A stretch of 64,000 nucleotides of DNA from CAVTJL01 sp963735065 (GCA_963735065.1 CAVTJL010000001.1:2356001-2420000); one strand, 5' to 3'; positions 28,251-40,156 are shown, counted from the first letter of the stretch. The notes: generated by a model from the letters alone, not told the origin. Program-made: numbers and translations.

Positions 28251-28843
28251 GCGCCCAGCGCCTCGGCCAGGAAATCCAGGCGGTCCTGGCCCCATAGCTG
28301 GGTCGATCCGACGATGAAGGTGGGTGCGCCGAAGACACCTCGTCGCACGGCCTCCTCGGTGTCGGCGACGTAGCGCTCCGCGATCTCGGGGCGGTGGCTG
28401 GCGGCGAGCAGGGCCTGACCGTCCAGCCCCTGCTCGGCGGCGATGGCGGCCAGCGTCGCCGTGTCGGCGATGTCGCGCTCCTCGGCCCAGACGGCGCGCA
28501 GCAAGGCGAGGCTGAGCCGGCCCACATCGTGGCCCGCCTCGCGATGGGCGATGACGAGACGGGCCGCGGCGGCGTCGTCGACGGGAAAGAAGCGCGGCTC
28601 GAGGGTGAGGGTGATGCCGAGACGGGCCCGCCAGCGCTCGAGCTCCTGCATGCGGTAGGCCTGGCGCTGTGGCGACCGTCTGCCGAGCGGGAGCCCGCCC
28701 GTCGCGGCGAACACCGTGCCCATCTGCACCGGCCTGAAGCTGGCGCTGCTGCCCGTCTCCGCGAGGAGATCGAGCAGCCGTTGCCAGCCCAGAAAGGTCC
28801 AGGGTGAGCCCAGCGAGTAGTAGACGTCGACGTGGCGGCTCAT
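28238..28843 (-). CDS. 2-hydroxychromene-2-carboxylate isomerase-like (DsbA family)
   Basis: A 201-residue thioredoxin-fold protein of the HCCA isomerase/kappa-GST group. It starts at ATG 28843 (MSRHVDVYYSLGSPWTFLG), where the Ser of the SPW motif replaces the redox Cys. GVFGAPTFIVGSTQLWGQDRLDFL near the end is the typical cis-Pro and Trp-Gly-xx-R-ending motif. Relatives use glutathione to isomerise aromatic breakdown intermediates. It lies 8 bp after dapB in the same direction. Confidence 0.85.
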   Translation of the reverse strand: MSRHVDVYYSLGSPWTFLGWQRLLDLLAETGSSASFRPVQMGTVFAATGGLPLGRRSPQRQAYRMQELERWRARLGITLTLEPRFFPVDDAAAARLVIAHREAGHDVGRLSLALLRAVWAEERDIADTATLAAIAAEQGLDGQALLAASHRPEIAERYVADTEEAVRRGVFGAPTFIVGSTQLWGQDRLDFLAEALGAQAA

Positions 28844-28851
28844 GACTGATC

Positions 28852-29661
28852 TCAGCTCCTTGATCCGAGGCCGAGGACGTCGGCCATGCCGTAAAGCCCC
28901 GGGCTGCGTCCGTCCGTCCACAGCGCTGCCCTGAGCGCGCCCCTGGCGTAGATCCGTCGATCGGTGGCGATGTGCGAGAGGACCAGACGCTCGCCCTCGC
29001 CGGCGAGGATGACGCTGTGATCCCCCACGACATCCCCGCCGCGGAGCGCGGCGAAGCCGATCGCTCCGGTCTTTCGGGCGCCGGTGATGCCGTCGCGGCC
29101 GCGCTCGGCCAGCGCCTCGAGGGGCTGCCCGCGACCGCGCGCCGCCGCCTCGCCCAGCGCCAGCGCCGTGCCGGATGGCGCATCCACCTTGTGGCGGTGG
29201 TGCATCTCGACGATCTCGATGTCGAAGCTGGGATCGAGCGCACGCGCCACCTGCTCGACGAGCCCGAGCAGGAGATTGACCCCCTGGCTCATGTTGGGCG
29301 CCCAGACGATCGGTATCCGGCCGGCGATCTCGCGCAGCCGGGCGGCATCGGCTGCCGCGAGGCCCGTGGTCCCGATCACGTGGGCGCAGCCCGCGGCGGC
29401 AGCGCGCTGGGCATTGGCCAGCGTCGCCTCGGGGTTGGAGAACTCGATCACGGCATCGGCGCGGCCGAGAAGGGCGGGCAGATCGGAATCGGCAACGGCG
29501 CCGATGGCCTCCTGCCCGGCCAGGAGGCCGAGATCCACGCCCAGGGCAGGGTGGCCCTCGTGCTCGACCCCACCCGCGAGCGATACCCCCTCGGTCGTGA
29601 GCGCCTCACGCAGGAGCGTGCGTCCCATCCGTCCGGCGCAGCCGATGATCCCGATCCGCAT
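28852..29661 (-). CDS. dapB: 4-hydroxy-tetrahydrodipicolinate reductase
   Basis: A 269-residue enzyme of lysine and diaminopimelate synthesis that reduces 4-hydroxy-tetrahydrodipicolinate with NAD(P)H. It has the Rossmann loop GIIGCAGRMGR (residues ~3-13), EFSNPEAT, and the substrate motif HHRHKVDAPSGTAL (residues ~158-171; catalytic His and Lys). The start ATG at 29661 has GGGGAGG eight bases upstream. Length is normal. Confidence 0.96.
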   Translation of the reverse strand: MRIGIIGCAGRMGRTLLREALTTEGVSLAGGVEHEGHPALGVDLGLLAGQEAIGAVADSDLPALLGRADAVIEFSNPEATLANAQRAAAAGCAHVIGTTGLAAADAARLREIAGRIPIVWAPNMSQGVNLLLGLVEQVARALDPSFDIEIVEMHHRHKVDAPSGTALALGEAAARGRGQPLEALAERGRDGITGARKTGAIGFAALRGGDVVGDHSVILAGEGERLVLSHIATDRRIYARGALRAALWTDGRSPGLYGMADVLGLGSRS

Positions 29662-29798
29662 GGCAAGGCCTCCCCTTCGCGCGCGGCAGAGCAAGAGACG
29701 CCGGGGACAGGCCTGTCAAGCCGTGTCGCTGCTCGACGGGTGGCCTCTTCCTCGCTAGATGCTGTGCTGGGAAGTTCGTCGACAGCCGGGAGCGTGCG

Positions 29799-30549
29799 AT
29801 GAGGGCAGAGGCGTTACTCGAGGGCCTGCGGCAGGCGATGCCGGTCGCGACGGCACCCTACGCTCCGCCATCGGCCACGGGCCTCATCATCGTGGACGAG
29901 GTCAACGGCTTTTGCACCGTGGGCGCGGGCCCGCTCGCACCGAGGACGCCGAACGCGCAGGTGGAGCGGATGATCGAGGTCACGGCCAAGGTGGCGCGTC
30001 AGTTCCGCGAGCGGCGCCTGCCGGTGCTGGTCTTCCTGGACACCCACGAGCCGGGCAAGGACGAGCCGCCCTATCCGCCCCACTGTGTGCGCGGCACCGG
30101 GGAGGAGGACCTCGTGCCCGATCTCGCCTGGCTGGCCGAGGATCCCGACGTCACGCTGATCCGCAAGGACTGCATGAACGCCTTCGTCGGCGCCATGGAG
30201 CCCACCTTCGCCAAGGGCAGCCACGGCGCCCTGCGCAACAGGCTCACCGAGTGGATCAACGCGCAACGCCTCGAGTTCGACCATCGTGACGGGCATCTGC
30301 TCGGACATCTGCGTGCTCGATCTCGTCTCGACGATGCTGGCCGCCCGGAACCACGGGCTCGTTCCGACGCTCAAGGATGTGGTCGTGCTCGAGCCCGCGA
30401 CCGCGACCTACGACCTGCCCGTCGAGGCGACGGGTGCTCTCGGCCTCCCGCCCACGGCGTCCCACCCGCAGGCGCCGGCCCACCATATCGGCCTGCATGT
30501 GCTGGGAGCCCGGGGTGCGTTTCTTGCATCCTCACTGACGGGATTCTGA
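29799..30549 (+). pseudogene. Isochorismatase/nicotinamidase-like cysteine hydrolase, apparent frameshift
   Basis: The frame from ATG 29799 encodes GLIIVDEVNGFCTVGAGPLAP with the catalytic Asp, then VFLDTHEPGKDEPPYPPHCVRGTGEEDLV, but loses the motif after INAQRLEF. The rest of the family fold continues in the +1 frame (VTGICSDICVLDLVSTMLAARNHG, which includes the catalytic Cys) to the stop at 30549. One extra base near 30275-30290 explains this. The family hydrolyses amides such as nicotinamide; substrate unknown. It is 52 bp upstream of the type III PKS gene. Confidence 0.75.
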
Positions 30550-30601
30550 ACGGCCCTCGGGGAGCGGCCGTACTACGGTCGCTCGTCTCCTGGAGGTGCT
30601 G

Positions 30602-31636
30602 ATGGCCCGTCTTCTTTCTCTTGCAACTGCGGTCCCCCCGCACGGCTTCGCCCAGAGCGATGCGAAGCTTGCCGCGAGGGGGTTGTTCGCCAACGACTTC
30701 GCCGACACCGACCGGCTGCTCGGCCTGTTCGACAATGCCGGCATCGACAGGCGCCATATGTGCCTGCCTCTCGAGGAGCAGCTCACCCGCCGTGGGCCGG
30801 CCGAGCAGAACAGGCTCTATCTCGAGCACGCGACGGGCCTTCTCGCCGAGGCGGCCCAGCGCTGCATCGAGCGTGCCGGTCGCCGGCTCGACGAGATCGA
30901 CCAGGTCGTGTGCGTGTCCTCGACCGGCATTGCGACGCCGAGCCTCGATGCCCTCGTCGCCGAGCGCCTGGGCCTGCGTGAGGATGTCGAGCGCACGCCT
31001 ATCTTCGGCCTCGGCTGCGGCGGTGGGGTGCAGGGGCTCGCTCGTGGCGCCGCCCTGGCCCGGGCCGCCCCCGGACAGCTCGTCCTGGTGCTCGTCGTCG
31101 AGCTCTGCTCGATGGTCTTCAGGCTCGGCGACCGCAGCAAGGCCAACCTCGTCGCCTGCGCCCTCTTCGCCGACGGGGCCGCCGCGGCCCTTCTGTCGAC
31201 CGAAGGGGAGGGGCCGACGCTCGGAGCATCCGGCGAGCATCGCTGGCCCGGCAGCCTCGATGTCATGGGCTGGCGCGTCGAGGACGATGGCCTGGGCGTG
31301 CTCTTTTCCGTGAGCGTGCCCGAGATCGCCCGCACCCGCATGCGCGAGCCCGTCGACCGGTTCCTGGCACGGCAGGGGCTGGCGCGGGCGGATGTCGGCC
31401 GATGGATCTGCCATCCGGGCGGTGCCAAGGTGGTGCTCGGGCTCCAGGAGGCGCTCGAGCTGCCGGCCTCGGCGCTGGACGACAGTCGGGCCGTGCTGGC
31501 CGCCTACGGCAACATGTCGGCGGCGACGGTTCTCTTCGTGCTCGAGCGGGCGCTGCGCGCCGGCGACTGGCATCGCGGCATGATGCTGGCGTTGGGCCCT
31601 GGCTTCACGGCCGGCTTTTTGTTGATCGATCGATGA
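30602..31636 (+). CDS. Type III polyketide synthase (chalcone/alkylpyrone synthase-like)
   Basis: A 344-residue thiolase-fold enzyme that extends an acyl-CoA starter with malonyl-CoA. The start ATG at 30602 has GGAGG upstream. The catalytic triad is visible: Cys in IFGLGCGGGVQGLA (~residue 139), His in ICHPGGAKVVLGL (~residue 277), Asn in YGNMSAATVLFVL (~residue 308). The short sequence and lack of plant-type loops suit bacterial alkylpyrone or alkylresorcinol synthases such as BpsA or SrsA. Its stop overlaps the start of a methyltransferase gene by 4 bp. Confidence 0.93.
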   Translation: MARLLSLATAVPPHGFAQSDAKLAARGLFANDFADTDRLLGLFDNAGIDRRHMCLPLEEQLTRRGPAEQNRLYLEHATGLLAEAAQRCIERAGRRLDEIDQVVCVSSTGIATPSLDALVAERLGLREDVERTPIFGLGCGGGVQGLARGAALARAAPGQLVLVLVVELCSMVFRLGDRSKANLVACALFADGAAAALLSTEGEGPTLGASGEHRWPGSLDVMGWRVEDDGLGVLFSVSVPEIARTRMREPVDRFLARQGLARADVGRWICHPGGAKVVLGLQEALELPASALDDSRAVLAAYGNMSAATVLFVLERALRAGDWHRGMMLALGPGFTAGFLLIDR

Positions 31637-32142
31637 TGGTGGGGGCACCGCAGATCGCGGCGCTGGTCGTGGCGCTGCTCCGCTTGGCCGAGCTTTTCGT
31701 GGCGCGAAGGAACACGAGCCGGCTCCTCGCCCAGGGCGCCACCGAGCACGGACGCGGCCACTATCCCTTGATCGTGGGCTTGCACCTCGCCTGGCTGCTG
31801 ACCATCGCCACCCTTCCCGCCGGATCGGCGGTGTATCCGCTGCCTCTCCTGGCCTTCGTCGTTCTGCAGCCGGTCCGGCTCTGGATCCTGCTCAGTCTCG
31901 GCGAGCGGTGGACCACGCGTGTCATCGTCCTGCCCGGGCAGCCGCTCATCCGGCGCGGCCCGTATCGCTGGCTGCACCACCCCAACTATCTGGTCGTGGC
32001 CCTGGAGATTCCGCTCCTGCCGCTGGCGTTCGGGGCGGTGCAGGTTGCCGTCCTGCTGGGCGCCCTCAACGTCCTTGTTCTGGCGTGGCGCATCCGGGTC
32101 GAGCGGCGGGCGCTGCGCATGGCCGGCACAGCGCCCGCCTGA
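31633..32142 (+). CDS. Isoprenylcysteine carboxyl methyltransferase-like (BpsB/YpbQ type)
   Basis: A 169-residue integral membrane protein with about four spans. The C-terminal GPYRWLHHPNYLVVALEI is the ICMT family's substrate and cofactor motif (RHP-type NYL), and GERWTTRVIVLPGQPLI precedes it. It overlaps the type III PKS stop by 4 bp (ATGA). In Bacillus and Streptomyces such proteins O-methylate the alkylpyrone or resorcinol product of the neighbouring PKS, which is the likely role here. Confidence 0.85.
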   Translation: MMVGAPQIAALVVALLRLAELFVARRNTSRLLAQGATEHGRGHYPLIVGLHLAWLLTIATLPAGSAVYPLPLLAFVVLQPVRLWILLSLGERWTTRVIVLPGQPLIRRGPYRWLHHPNYLVVALEIPLLPLAFGAVQVAVLLGALNVLVLAWRIRVERRALRMAGTAPA

Positions 32143-32174
32143 AGGCGGCGACCCGCCCCCTTATGGAGGCCCGA

Positions 32175-34106
<1,932 letters not shown>

Positions 34107-34192
34107 CAGCCCCCTCCAATGAATAGCGTGCCCGATGATGGCCGCAGCCGATTTCGGCTCCGCGGCACAGCCTCGCTATTGCTCCCCGAATG

Positions 34193-34430
34193 TGTGGACA
34201 CTCAAGCACGTGACGACCTTTTGCCGCAAGTGCGCAAGGTCGCGCTCAGGGACCGGCTCCCTCACCGGTCTGTCCACGGAGTTTTCCACACCCCGTCCCC
34301 GGTCTCCCCTTATCCCCGTAGTTATCAACAGTTTGTGGGTAAGTCCTTCCTGTTTAACGGGAAATCGTCGAAATCTCACTAAAGAGGAGATCTAAATGAT
34401 CTAAAAAACTACCTATGAGCGATCGTTTGG
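34193..34430. other. Candidate replication origin (DnaA-box cluster plus AT-rich stretch)
   Basis: Within the 344-bp gap between acsA and the end of tesA several DnaA-box-like 9-mers occur. TTTTCCACA at 34282 fits the relaxed consensus TT(A/T)TNCACA fully. TTATCAACA at 34322 and, on the minus strand, TTACCCACA at 34334-34342 differ by one base from TTATCCACA. TTATCCCCG at 34310 and GTGTCCACA (minus, 34193-34201) differ by two. Next to them lies a low-GC stretch (34343-34430) with a tandem GATCTAAAT-GATCTAAAA repeat at 34389-34406, similar in kind to unwinding-element 13-mers. The flanking genes are not classical oriC neighbours, so it could instead be an unusual acsA leader. Confidence 0.45.
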
Positions 34431-34450
34431 TGCTTCAGGATTGGCGCACT

Positions 34451-35098
34451 TCACCCGCCAGTTGATGAGATGCCGGTCCCATGCAGCCATGCCTCGATGG
34501 CGGGCGTGATGCGCCGAACGATGACCTCGACACCCTCCGCGTTCGGGTGAATCCCATCCTGCTGCAGCAGTCCAGGATGCAGCGCCACGCCGTCGAGGAA
34601 GAACGGATAGAGCGCCACGTGATGGCGCTCCGCGACCGTCTGGTACGCGTCCTTGAAGGCGTCGCCATAGGCCTTTCCGAGATTGGTGGGGGCCAGCATG
34701 CCGGCCAGGAAGACGGCCACACCCTTGGCCTGGGTTCTCGTGACGATGCGGTCGAGGTTCGATCGCAGCTGGTCGACCGGCAGCCCGCGCAGCGCGTCAT
34801 TGCCGCCGAGCTCGACGATGAGGTGGGTCGGCTCGTCGGCGAGAACCCAATCGAGCCTGGCGAGCCCCCCGGCCGAGGTGTCGCCCGACACGCCGGCGTT
34901 GATCACCTCGCAGTCGAAGCCGTCCTTCTCGAGCGCGTCGCCGAGACGGGAGGGAAAGGCGTTCTCCTCGGCCACGCCGTAGCCGGCCGCGAGCGAGTCG
35001 CCCAGCACGGCGATGCGGCACTCTGCCCAGGCATGCCGGCCGCCGAGAAGCAGGATCGCGAGAGCCAGCACCTTGAGGCGGCCCGCCTGCCGGACCAT
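34451..35098 (-). CDS. tesA: Arylesterase/lysophospholipase, GDSL family
   Basis: A secreted SGNH hydrolase. I use ATG 35098 (MVRQAGRLKVLALAILLLGG, a clear signal peptide, 215 residues); an in-frame ATG at 35143 with GGAGAG upstream would add 15 residues. The nucleophile block is AVLGDSLAAGYG (GDSL), followed by INAGVSGDTSAGG, VELGGNDALRG (Asn) and the DGIHPNAEG His/Asp end. TesA-type enzymes cleave thioesters, lysophospholipids or aryl esters in the periplasm. It is divergent from ybbA-ybbP, the same arrangement as tesA-ybbAP in Escherichia coli. Confidence 0.9.
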   Translation of the reverse strand: MVRQAGRLKVLALAILLLGGRHAWAECRIAVLGDSLAAGYGVAEENAFPSRLGDALEKDGFDCEVINAGVSGDTSAGGLARLDWVLADEPTHLIVELGGNDALRGLPVDQLRSNLDRIVTRTQAKGVAVFLAGMLAPTNLGKAYGDAFKDAYQTVAERHHVALYPFFLDGVALHPGLLQQDGIHPNAEGVEVIVRRITPAIEAWLHGTGISSTGG

Positions 35099-35141
35099 GT
35101 CCGTCAGACGGCGGGCATCCCAGGAGCCGCAGCGGGGTTTC

Positions 35142-35842
<701 letters not shown>

Positions 35843-35846
<4 letters not shown>

Positions 35847-38356
35847 GCGGCTCCCTGGCAGCCGTTCTCGCCATCGCGAGCCGCGAGATGCGCGGCGGCA
35901 TCCGCGGCTTTGGCGTGTTCCTCGCCTGCCTCGCGCTCGGCGTCGCGGCGATCGCCGCCGTGGGCGTCGTGAATGCGGGCGTGGGCGAGGCCGTGCGCCG
36001 CGACGGCCGCGTGCTCCTCGGCGGCGATGCCCGGATCGAGAACGCCAACCGGCCGATTCCCGAGGCCGAGCTCGCCACGCTCGTTCCTCCCGGGGCGCGC
36101 GTTGCCCAGGTCGTGACGACCACGACCATGATCTCGGCCGGGGGGCGGCGCGTCGTCGCCGGCCTCAAGGCGGTCGATGGCGCCTACCCGCTCTACGGCT
36201 CGGTCGTGCTGCGGCCGGCCATGCCTCTCGAGCAGGCGCTCGCCGATCACGGGGCGGTCGCCGAGGCGGGGCTGCTCGCCCGGCTCGGCATCGCCGTGGG
36301 GGACAGCGTGCAGCTCGGCAGCCAGCACGTGCAGATCAGGGCCGTCCTCGAGCGCGAGCCCGATCGGCTCGGCGGCTTCCTGACCTTCGGCCCGCGCCTG
36401 ATGGTCGGCCTGGGGACGCTGGAGCAAAGCGGCATCGCCGGAGCCGGCTCCCTCGCCCGTTACACCTATCGGCTGGCCTTGCCCCCCGGCTCCGACCCGG
36501 CCGCGCTCGTCGAGCGGATCACGCAGGAGCATCCGGACGCGTCATGGCGGGCGCGAAGCAGTGCCGACGTGCAGCCTCAGATTGCCCGCTTCACCGACAG
36601 GCTCGCCACCTATCTGACGCTGGCCGGGCTGACGGCGCTCCTGATCGGCGGGCTCGGGGTCGGCCTCGCCGTCGAAGGCTATCTCGCCGCCAAGCGCCCG
36701 ACGATCGCCACGCTCGAGTGCCTCGGCGCCACCGGCCGGCAGATCTTCGCCGCCTATCTGCTGCAGATCTTGGCCCTGGCCGGCATCGGCGTCGCCATCG
36801 GGCTCGTCATTGGCCAGCTCCTGCCGCTCCTGGTGGGGCTCCTGCCGTCCAGCATCCTGCCCGTGGCGGTGGACTATGGCTTTTATCCGCTGCCGCTGCT
36901 CCTGGCCGGTGGTGCTGGGCTCGCGGCAGCGCTGCTCTTCGCGCTCTGGCCTCTGGCGATGGCTCGGGAAACGAGCCCTGCCGGCCTGTTCCGGGCGCTG
37001 GTGGCACCGCCGCGCGCCTGGCCGCGCCCGCGCTATCTGGCCCTCATGGGCGGCCTCCTCTGCCTGCTGGCCCTTCTAGCCGTCCTCAATGTCGCGCGTC
37101 CCGGGATCGGCGCCGTCTTCGTGGGCGTGGCCATGGTCAGCGCGCTTCTCCTGGCGCTGCTGTCGCGCGGCATTCTTCGTCTCATCAGGGGCCTCGGCGA
37201 GCGAGGCCCCGTGGCGCTCAGGCTGGCAGCGCGCAACCTGCAGCGGCCGGGGTCGGGCGCCACGAGCGTCGTCGTGGCGCTGGGCGCAGGGCTGGGCGTC
37301 CTCACGGCCGTGGCGCTGCTCCAGGCCAATCTCTCCCGCGAGATCGGCGTCCAGCTCCCCGAGCGCGTGCCGACGGCCGTCTTCATCGACATCCAGCCCG
37401 ACGAGGTCGGGACCTTCAAGAGCGCCATCGCGGCCACGCCCGGTGCCGCGATCCTGCAGTCGGCGCCGATGCTGCGGGCGCGCGTGGTCCGCATCGCGGG
37501 CAAGCCGGTCGCCTCGGTGGCGATCGATCCCCAGGTCGCCTGGACCGTCCGGAACGATCGCGGCCTCACCTATCAGGGTGCGATGCCCGCGGGCACGGAG
37601 CTGGCCGCCGGCCAGTGGTGGCCCGCCGACTACAAGGGGCCGCCCCTCGTGTCGGTGGAGGACGAGGTCGCGAGGGGCTACCATGTGGGCGTGGGCGACA
37701 CGCTCTCCTTCAACATCCTGGGGCGGGTGATCGACGCCCGCATCGCCAACCTGCGGCGCGACATCGACTGGTCGACCGGGCGCCTCAATTTCGTCTTCGT
37801 TCTCAGCCCCGGCGTCCTCGAGGCGGCACCCCACACGGTGATCGCCGCCGTCGACGTCCCGCCCGATGCCGAGGCGGGGCTCTACGATCGTCTGGCGGCG
37901 AGCCTGCCGAACGTCACCCCCATCGCGATCGGCACCATCATCCGCCAGGTGGCCGACGTTTTTCGCAAGATCGCGATCGCCGTCGACATCGTGGCCGGCG
38001 TGACGCTCGTGACCGGCATCCTGGTTCTGGCCGGGGCCGTCGCCTCAGCGCGGCGCCGCCAGCTCTTCCAGACCGTGATCCTCAAGGTGCTGGGTGCCCG
38101 CCGGGCGGATGCGGTGCGGCTGCTGATGATCGAGTATCTCACGCTCGGGCTCGCCGCGGCGGTGGTGGGCGGCCTGCTCGGCACCCTCGGCGCCTGGATC
38201 CTGGTCCGCCACGTGCTCGATCTGCCCTGGTTCCTGCCCTGGGCCACGGTGCTGGGCATCGTCCTGCTCGGCCTCGCCGTCACCCTGGGTGTCGCCGCGG
38301 CCGGCATCTGGCGGGTGCTGGGCGTTCCGGCGGCGCAGGTGCTGCGCGTGCCCTGA
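35843..38356 (+). CDS. ybbP: FtsX-like ABC transporter permease YbbP
   Basis: An 837-residue inner-membrane protein with GTG start at 35843 overlapping ybbA by 4 bp. It has an N-terminal span (residues ~10-45), a large periplasmic domain, then two FtsX-type transmembrane blocks (around residues 250-400 and 690-835), e.g. GLTALLIGGLGVGLAVEGYLAAKRPTIATLECLGATGRQIF and AGAVASARRRQLFQTVILKVLGARRADAVRLL. This duplicated layout is typical of YbbP permeases partnered by YbbA. Confidence 0.93.
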
Positions 38357-38427
38357 GCCCCCGCGACCACGGGTCACGGCGGTTTGAGTGGCGAAGCCCT
38401 ACTGCCGGCGTTAGCAGAGATCTCGCC

Positions 38428-39162
38428 ATGCCCGAGCTTTCCGCGTTGAGCACCGCCACGGCCTTCGGCGCCGGGGTCGTCTCGTTCCTCTCGCCCTGCG
38501 TCCTGCCACTCGTGCCTGGCTACGTGTCCTATGTGGCCGGCAGCTCGCTGGAATCGCTGCGCGACGACGCCCGCACGCGGCTGCGGGCGGTGGGCTTCGC
38601 GCTCTGCTTCATCGCCGGCTTCGGCACCATCTTCGTGGCGCTCGGCGCCAGCGCATCGGTGCTGGGCGGGCTGCTCCTCGACTACAAGTACGAGCTCGGC
38701 CTCGTGGCCGGCGTCATCGTCATGCTCTTCGGCCTGCACCTCATGGGCATCACCCCGCTCCGGCTGATGCAGCGGGAAGCGCGCTTCCACCTCGACATTC
38801 CGGGGGGACGCGTCGTGGGCGCGTTTCTCATGGGCATCGCCTTCGCGTTCGGCTGGACGCCCTGCATCGGCCCGGTGCTGGGCGCCATCCTGACGATGAG
38901 CGCGTCGACCGCGGCCCTGGGCCAGGGCACCGCGCTGCTCGCCATCTACGCGCTCGGGCTCGGGCTGCCGTTCATCCTGGCCGCGCTCTTCACCGACGTC
39001 CTGCTCCGCCAGCTGCGCCGCCTGTCGCGGGCGGGGCGCATGCTGCAGCGGGCCGCTGGAGCGCTGCTCGTGGTGATGGGCCTGCTGATCGTCACCGGCC
39101 AGCTTCAGACCATCTCCTACTGGCTGCTGGAGACGTTTCCTGGCTTCGCGCAGATCGGCTGA
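38428..39162 (+). CDS. ccdA: Cytochrome c biogenesis protein CcdA (DsbD-like)
   Basis: A 244-residue inner-membrane protein with six spans. The two redox cysteines are in the conserved VSFLSPCVLPLVPGY (residues ~20-34) and FGWTPCIGPVLGA (~143-155) motifs. CcdA passes reducing power from cytoplasmic thioredoxin to periplasmic thiol proteins, including apocytochrome c maturation. This agrees with the periplasmic c-type cytochromes encoded elsewhere in the window. It follows ybbP by 71 bp and may be co-transcribed. Confidence 0.92.
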   Translation: MPELSALSTATAFGAGVVSFLSPCVLPLVPGYVSYVAGSSLESLRDDARTRLRAVGFALCFIAGFGTIFVALGASASVLGGLLLDYKYELGLVAGVIVMLFGLHLMGITPLRLMQREARFHLDIPGGRVVGAFLMGIAFAFGWTPCIGPVLGAILTMSASTAALGQGTALLAIYALGLGLPFILAALFTDVLLRQLRRLSRAGRMLQRAAGALLVVMGLLIVTGQLQTISYWLLETFPGFAQIG

Positions 39163-39191
39163 CGCTCCGTGGCGGCCGTCAAGGTCAAGGC

Positions 39192-39211
39192 GTGAGCAAA
39201 ATCTTGCTCAC
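39192..39211 (+). terminator. Hairpin after ccdA
   Basis: GTGAGCAA-AATC-TTGCTCAC is a perfect 8-bp stem with a 4-base loop 30 bp past the ccdA stop. A short T-run follows only 20 bp later, so efficient intrinsic termination is uncertain. Confidence 0.45.
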
Positions 39212-39302
39212 AATTCGGTGAACGCGGCGTTTTTCTTCGGTCCGCGCGGGCTGGCTGAAAGAACGTTAACTGCTTTCCGGTGGCTGGAGGCGCCGTTATC
39301 GC

Positions 39303-39332
39303 TTGAAGCTGTTCCCCGATTTCCCATATGAT
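39303..39332 (+). promoter_or_regulatory. Sigma-70-like promoter for the Bax-inhibitor-like gene
   Basis: TTGAAG (39303-39308) and TATGAT (39327-39332) are separated by 18 bp, close to the TTGACA/TATAAT consensus, in the only AT-richer part of the ccdA downstream gap. The gene start is 24 bp downstream. Confidence 0.5.
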
Positions 39333-39356
39333 CGCTGACTGAGGCTTACCGCGGCA

Positions 39357-40094
39357 ATGAACGAAGGGCGTCCAAAGATGGCATTCCGCACCGATCCCCA
39401 GATGGCGCGCGTGGGCGTCGGCATCGAAGGAGTCGATGTCGGCCTGCGCAGCTACATGCTGTCGGTCTACAACTACATGGGACTGGGCCTGGCCATCACC
39501 GGGCTCGTCGCATTCCTCGTCGCATCCAGCCCGGCGATCTACGGGCCGATCTTCGGCTCGCCGCTCAAGTGGGTGGTCATGCTGGCGCCGCTCGGGTTCG
39601 TCTTCTACCTGGGCGCCAGGATCAACCAGATGAGCGTGAGCGCGGCGCAGATCACCTTTTGGGCCTTCGCGGCCATCATGGGCATCTCGCTCGCGAGCAT
39701 CTTTCTGGTCTTCACCGGCGAGAGCGTGGCGCGTGTGTTCTTCATCACCGCCGGCACCTTCGGTGCCACCAGCCTCTACGGCTACACGACGAAGCGCGAC
39801 CTCTCCGGCTTCGGCTCCTTCCTCTTCATGGGGCTGATCGGCATCATCATCGCCAGCGTCGTCAACATCTTCCTCGGCAGCTCGGCGCTGCAGTTCGCGA
39901 TCAGCGTGATCGGCGTGCTCGTCTTCACCGGCCTCACCGCCTGGGACACCCAGCGCATCAAGGAGGTCTACTTGGAGGGTGACGCCAGCGACGTGATGGC
40001 GAAGAAGTCCATCATGGGTGCGCTGAGCCTCTACCTGAACTTCATCAACCTCTTCGTGATGCTGCTCCAGCTGTTCGGCAACCAGCGCAGCTGA
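39357..40094 (+). CDS. Bax inhibitor-1/YccA family membrane protein
   Basis: A 245-residue protein with seven membrane spans of the BI-1/UPF0005 family (E. coli YccA and YbhL), implicated in membrane stress and FtsH control. RSYMLSVYNYMGLGLAITG (~residues 32-50) and the C-terminal TAWDTQRIKEVYLEGD followed by SLYLNFINLFVMLLQLF are diagnostic. Starts at 39357 or 39378 (MAFRTDP) are both possible; the first is the longer one. A promoter-like pair precedes it and a strong terminator follows. Confidence 0.92.
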   Translation: MNEGRPKMAFRTDPQMARVGVGIEGVDVGLRSYMLSVYNYMGLGLAITGLVAFLVASSPAIYGPIFGSPLKWVVMLAPLGFVFYLGARINQMSVSAAQITFWAFAAIMGISLASIFLVFTGESVARVFFITAGTFGATSLYGYTTKRDLSGFGSFLFMGLIGIIIASVVNIFLGSSALQFAISVIGVLVFTGLTAWDTQRIKEVYLEGDASDVMAKKSIMGALSLYLNFINLFVMLLQLFGNQRS

Positions 40095-40124
40095 CCGCAT
40101 CGCTCAGGCAACAGTCTCGCGTGG

Positions 40125-40150
40125 AGGGCCCGCTGAAAGGCGGGCCCTTT
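40125..40150 (+). terminator. Rho-independent terminator
   Basis: AGGGCCCGC-TGAAAG-GCGGGCCCT forms a 9-bp GC-rich stem with a 6-base loop, followed by TTT, 30 bp after the Bax-inhibitor-like stop. This is the clearest intrinsic terminator in the window. Confidence 0.75.
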
Positions 40151-40156
40151 CGCGTC

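Noticed and set aside
40121..40156. GTG start at 40121 for the phytase-like gene.
   Set aside because: It lies inside the terminator hairpin of the preceding gene; the TTG at 40157 gives a better signal sequence.
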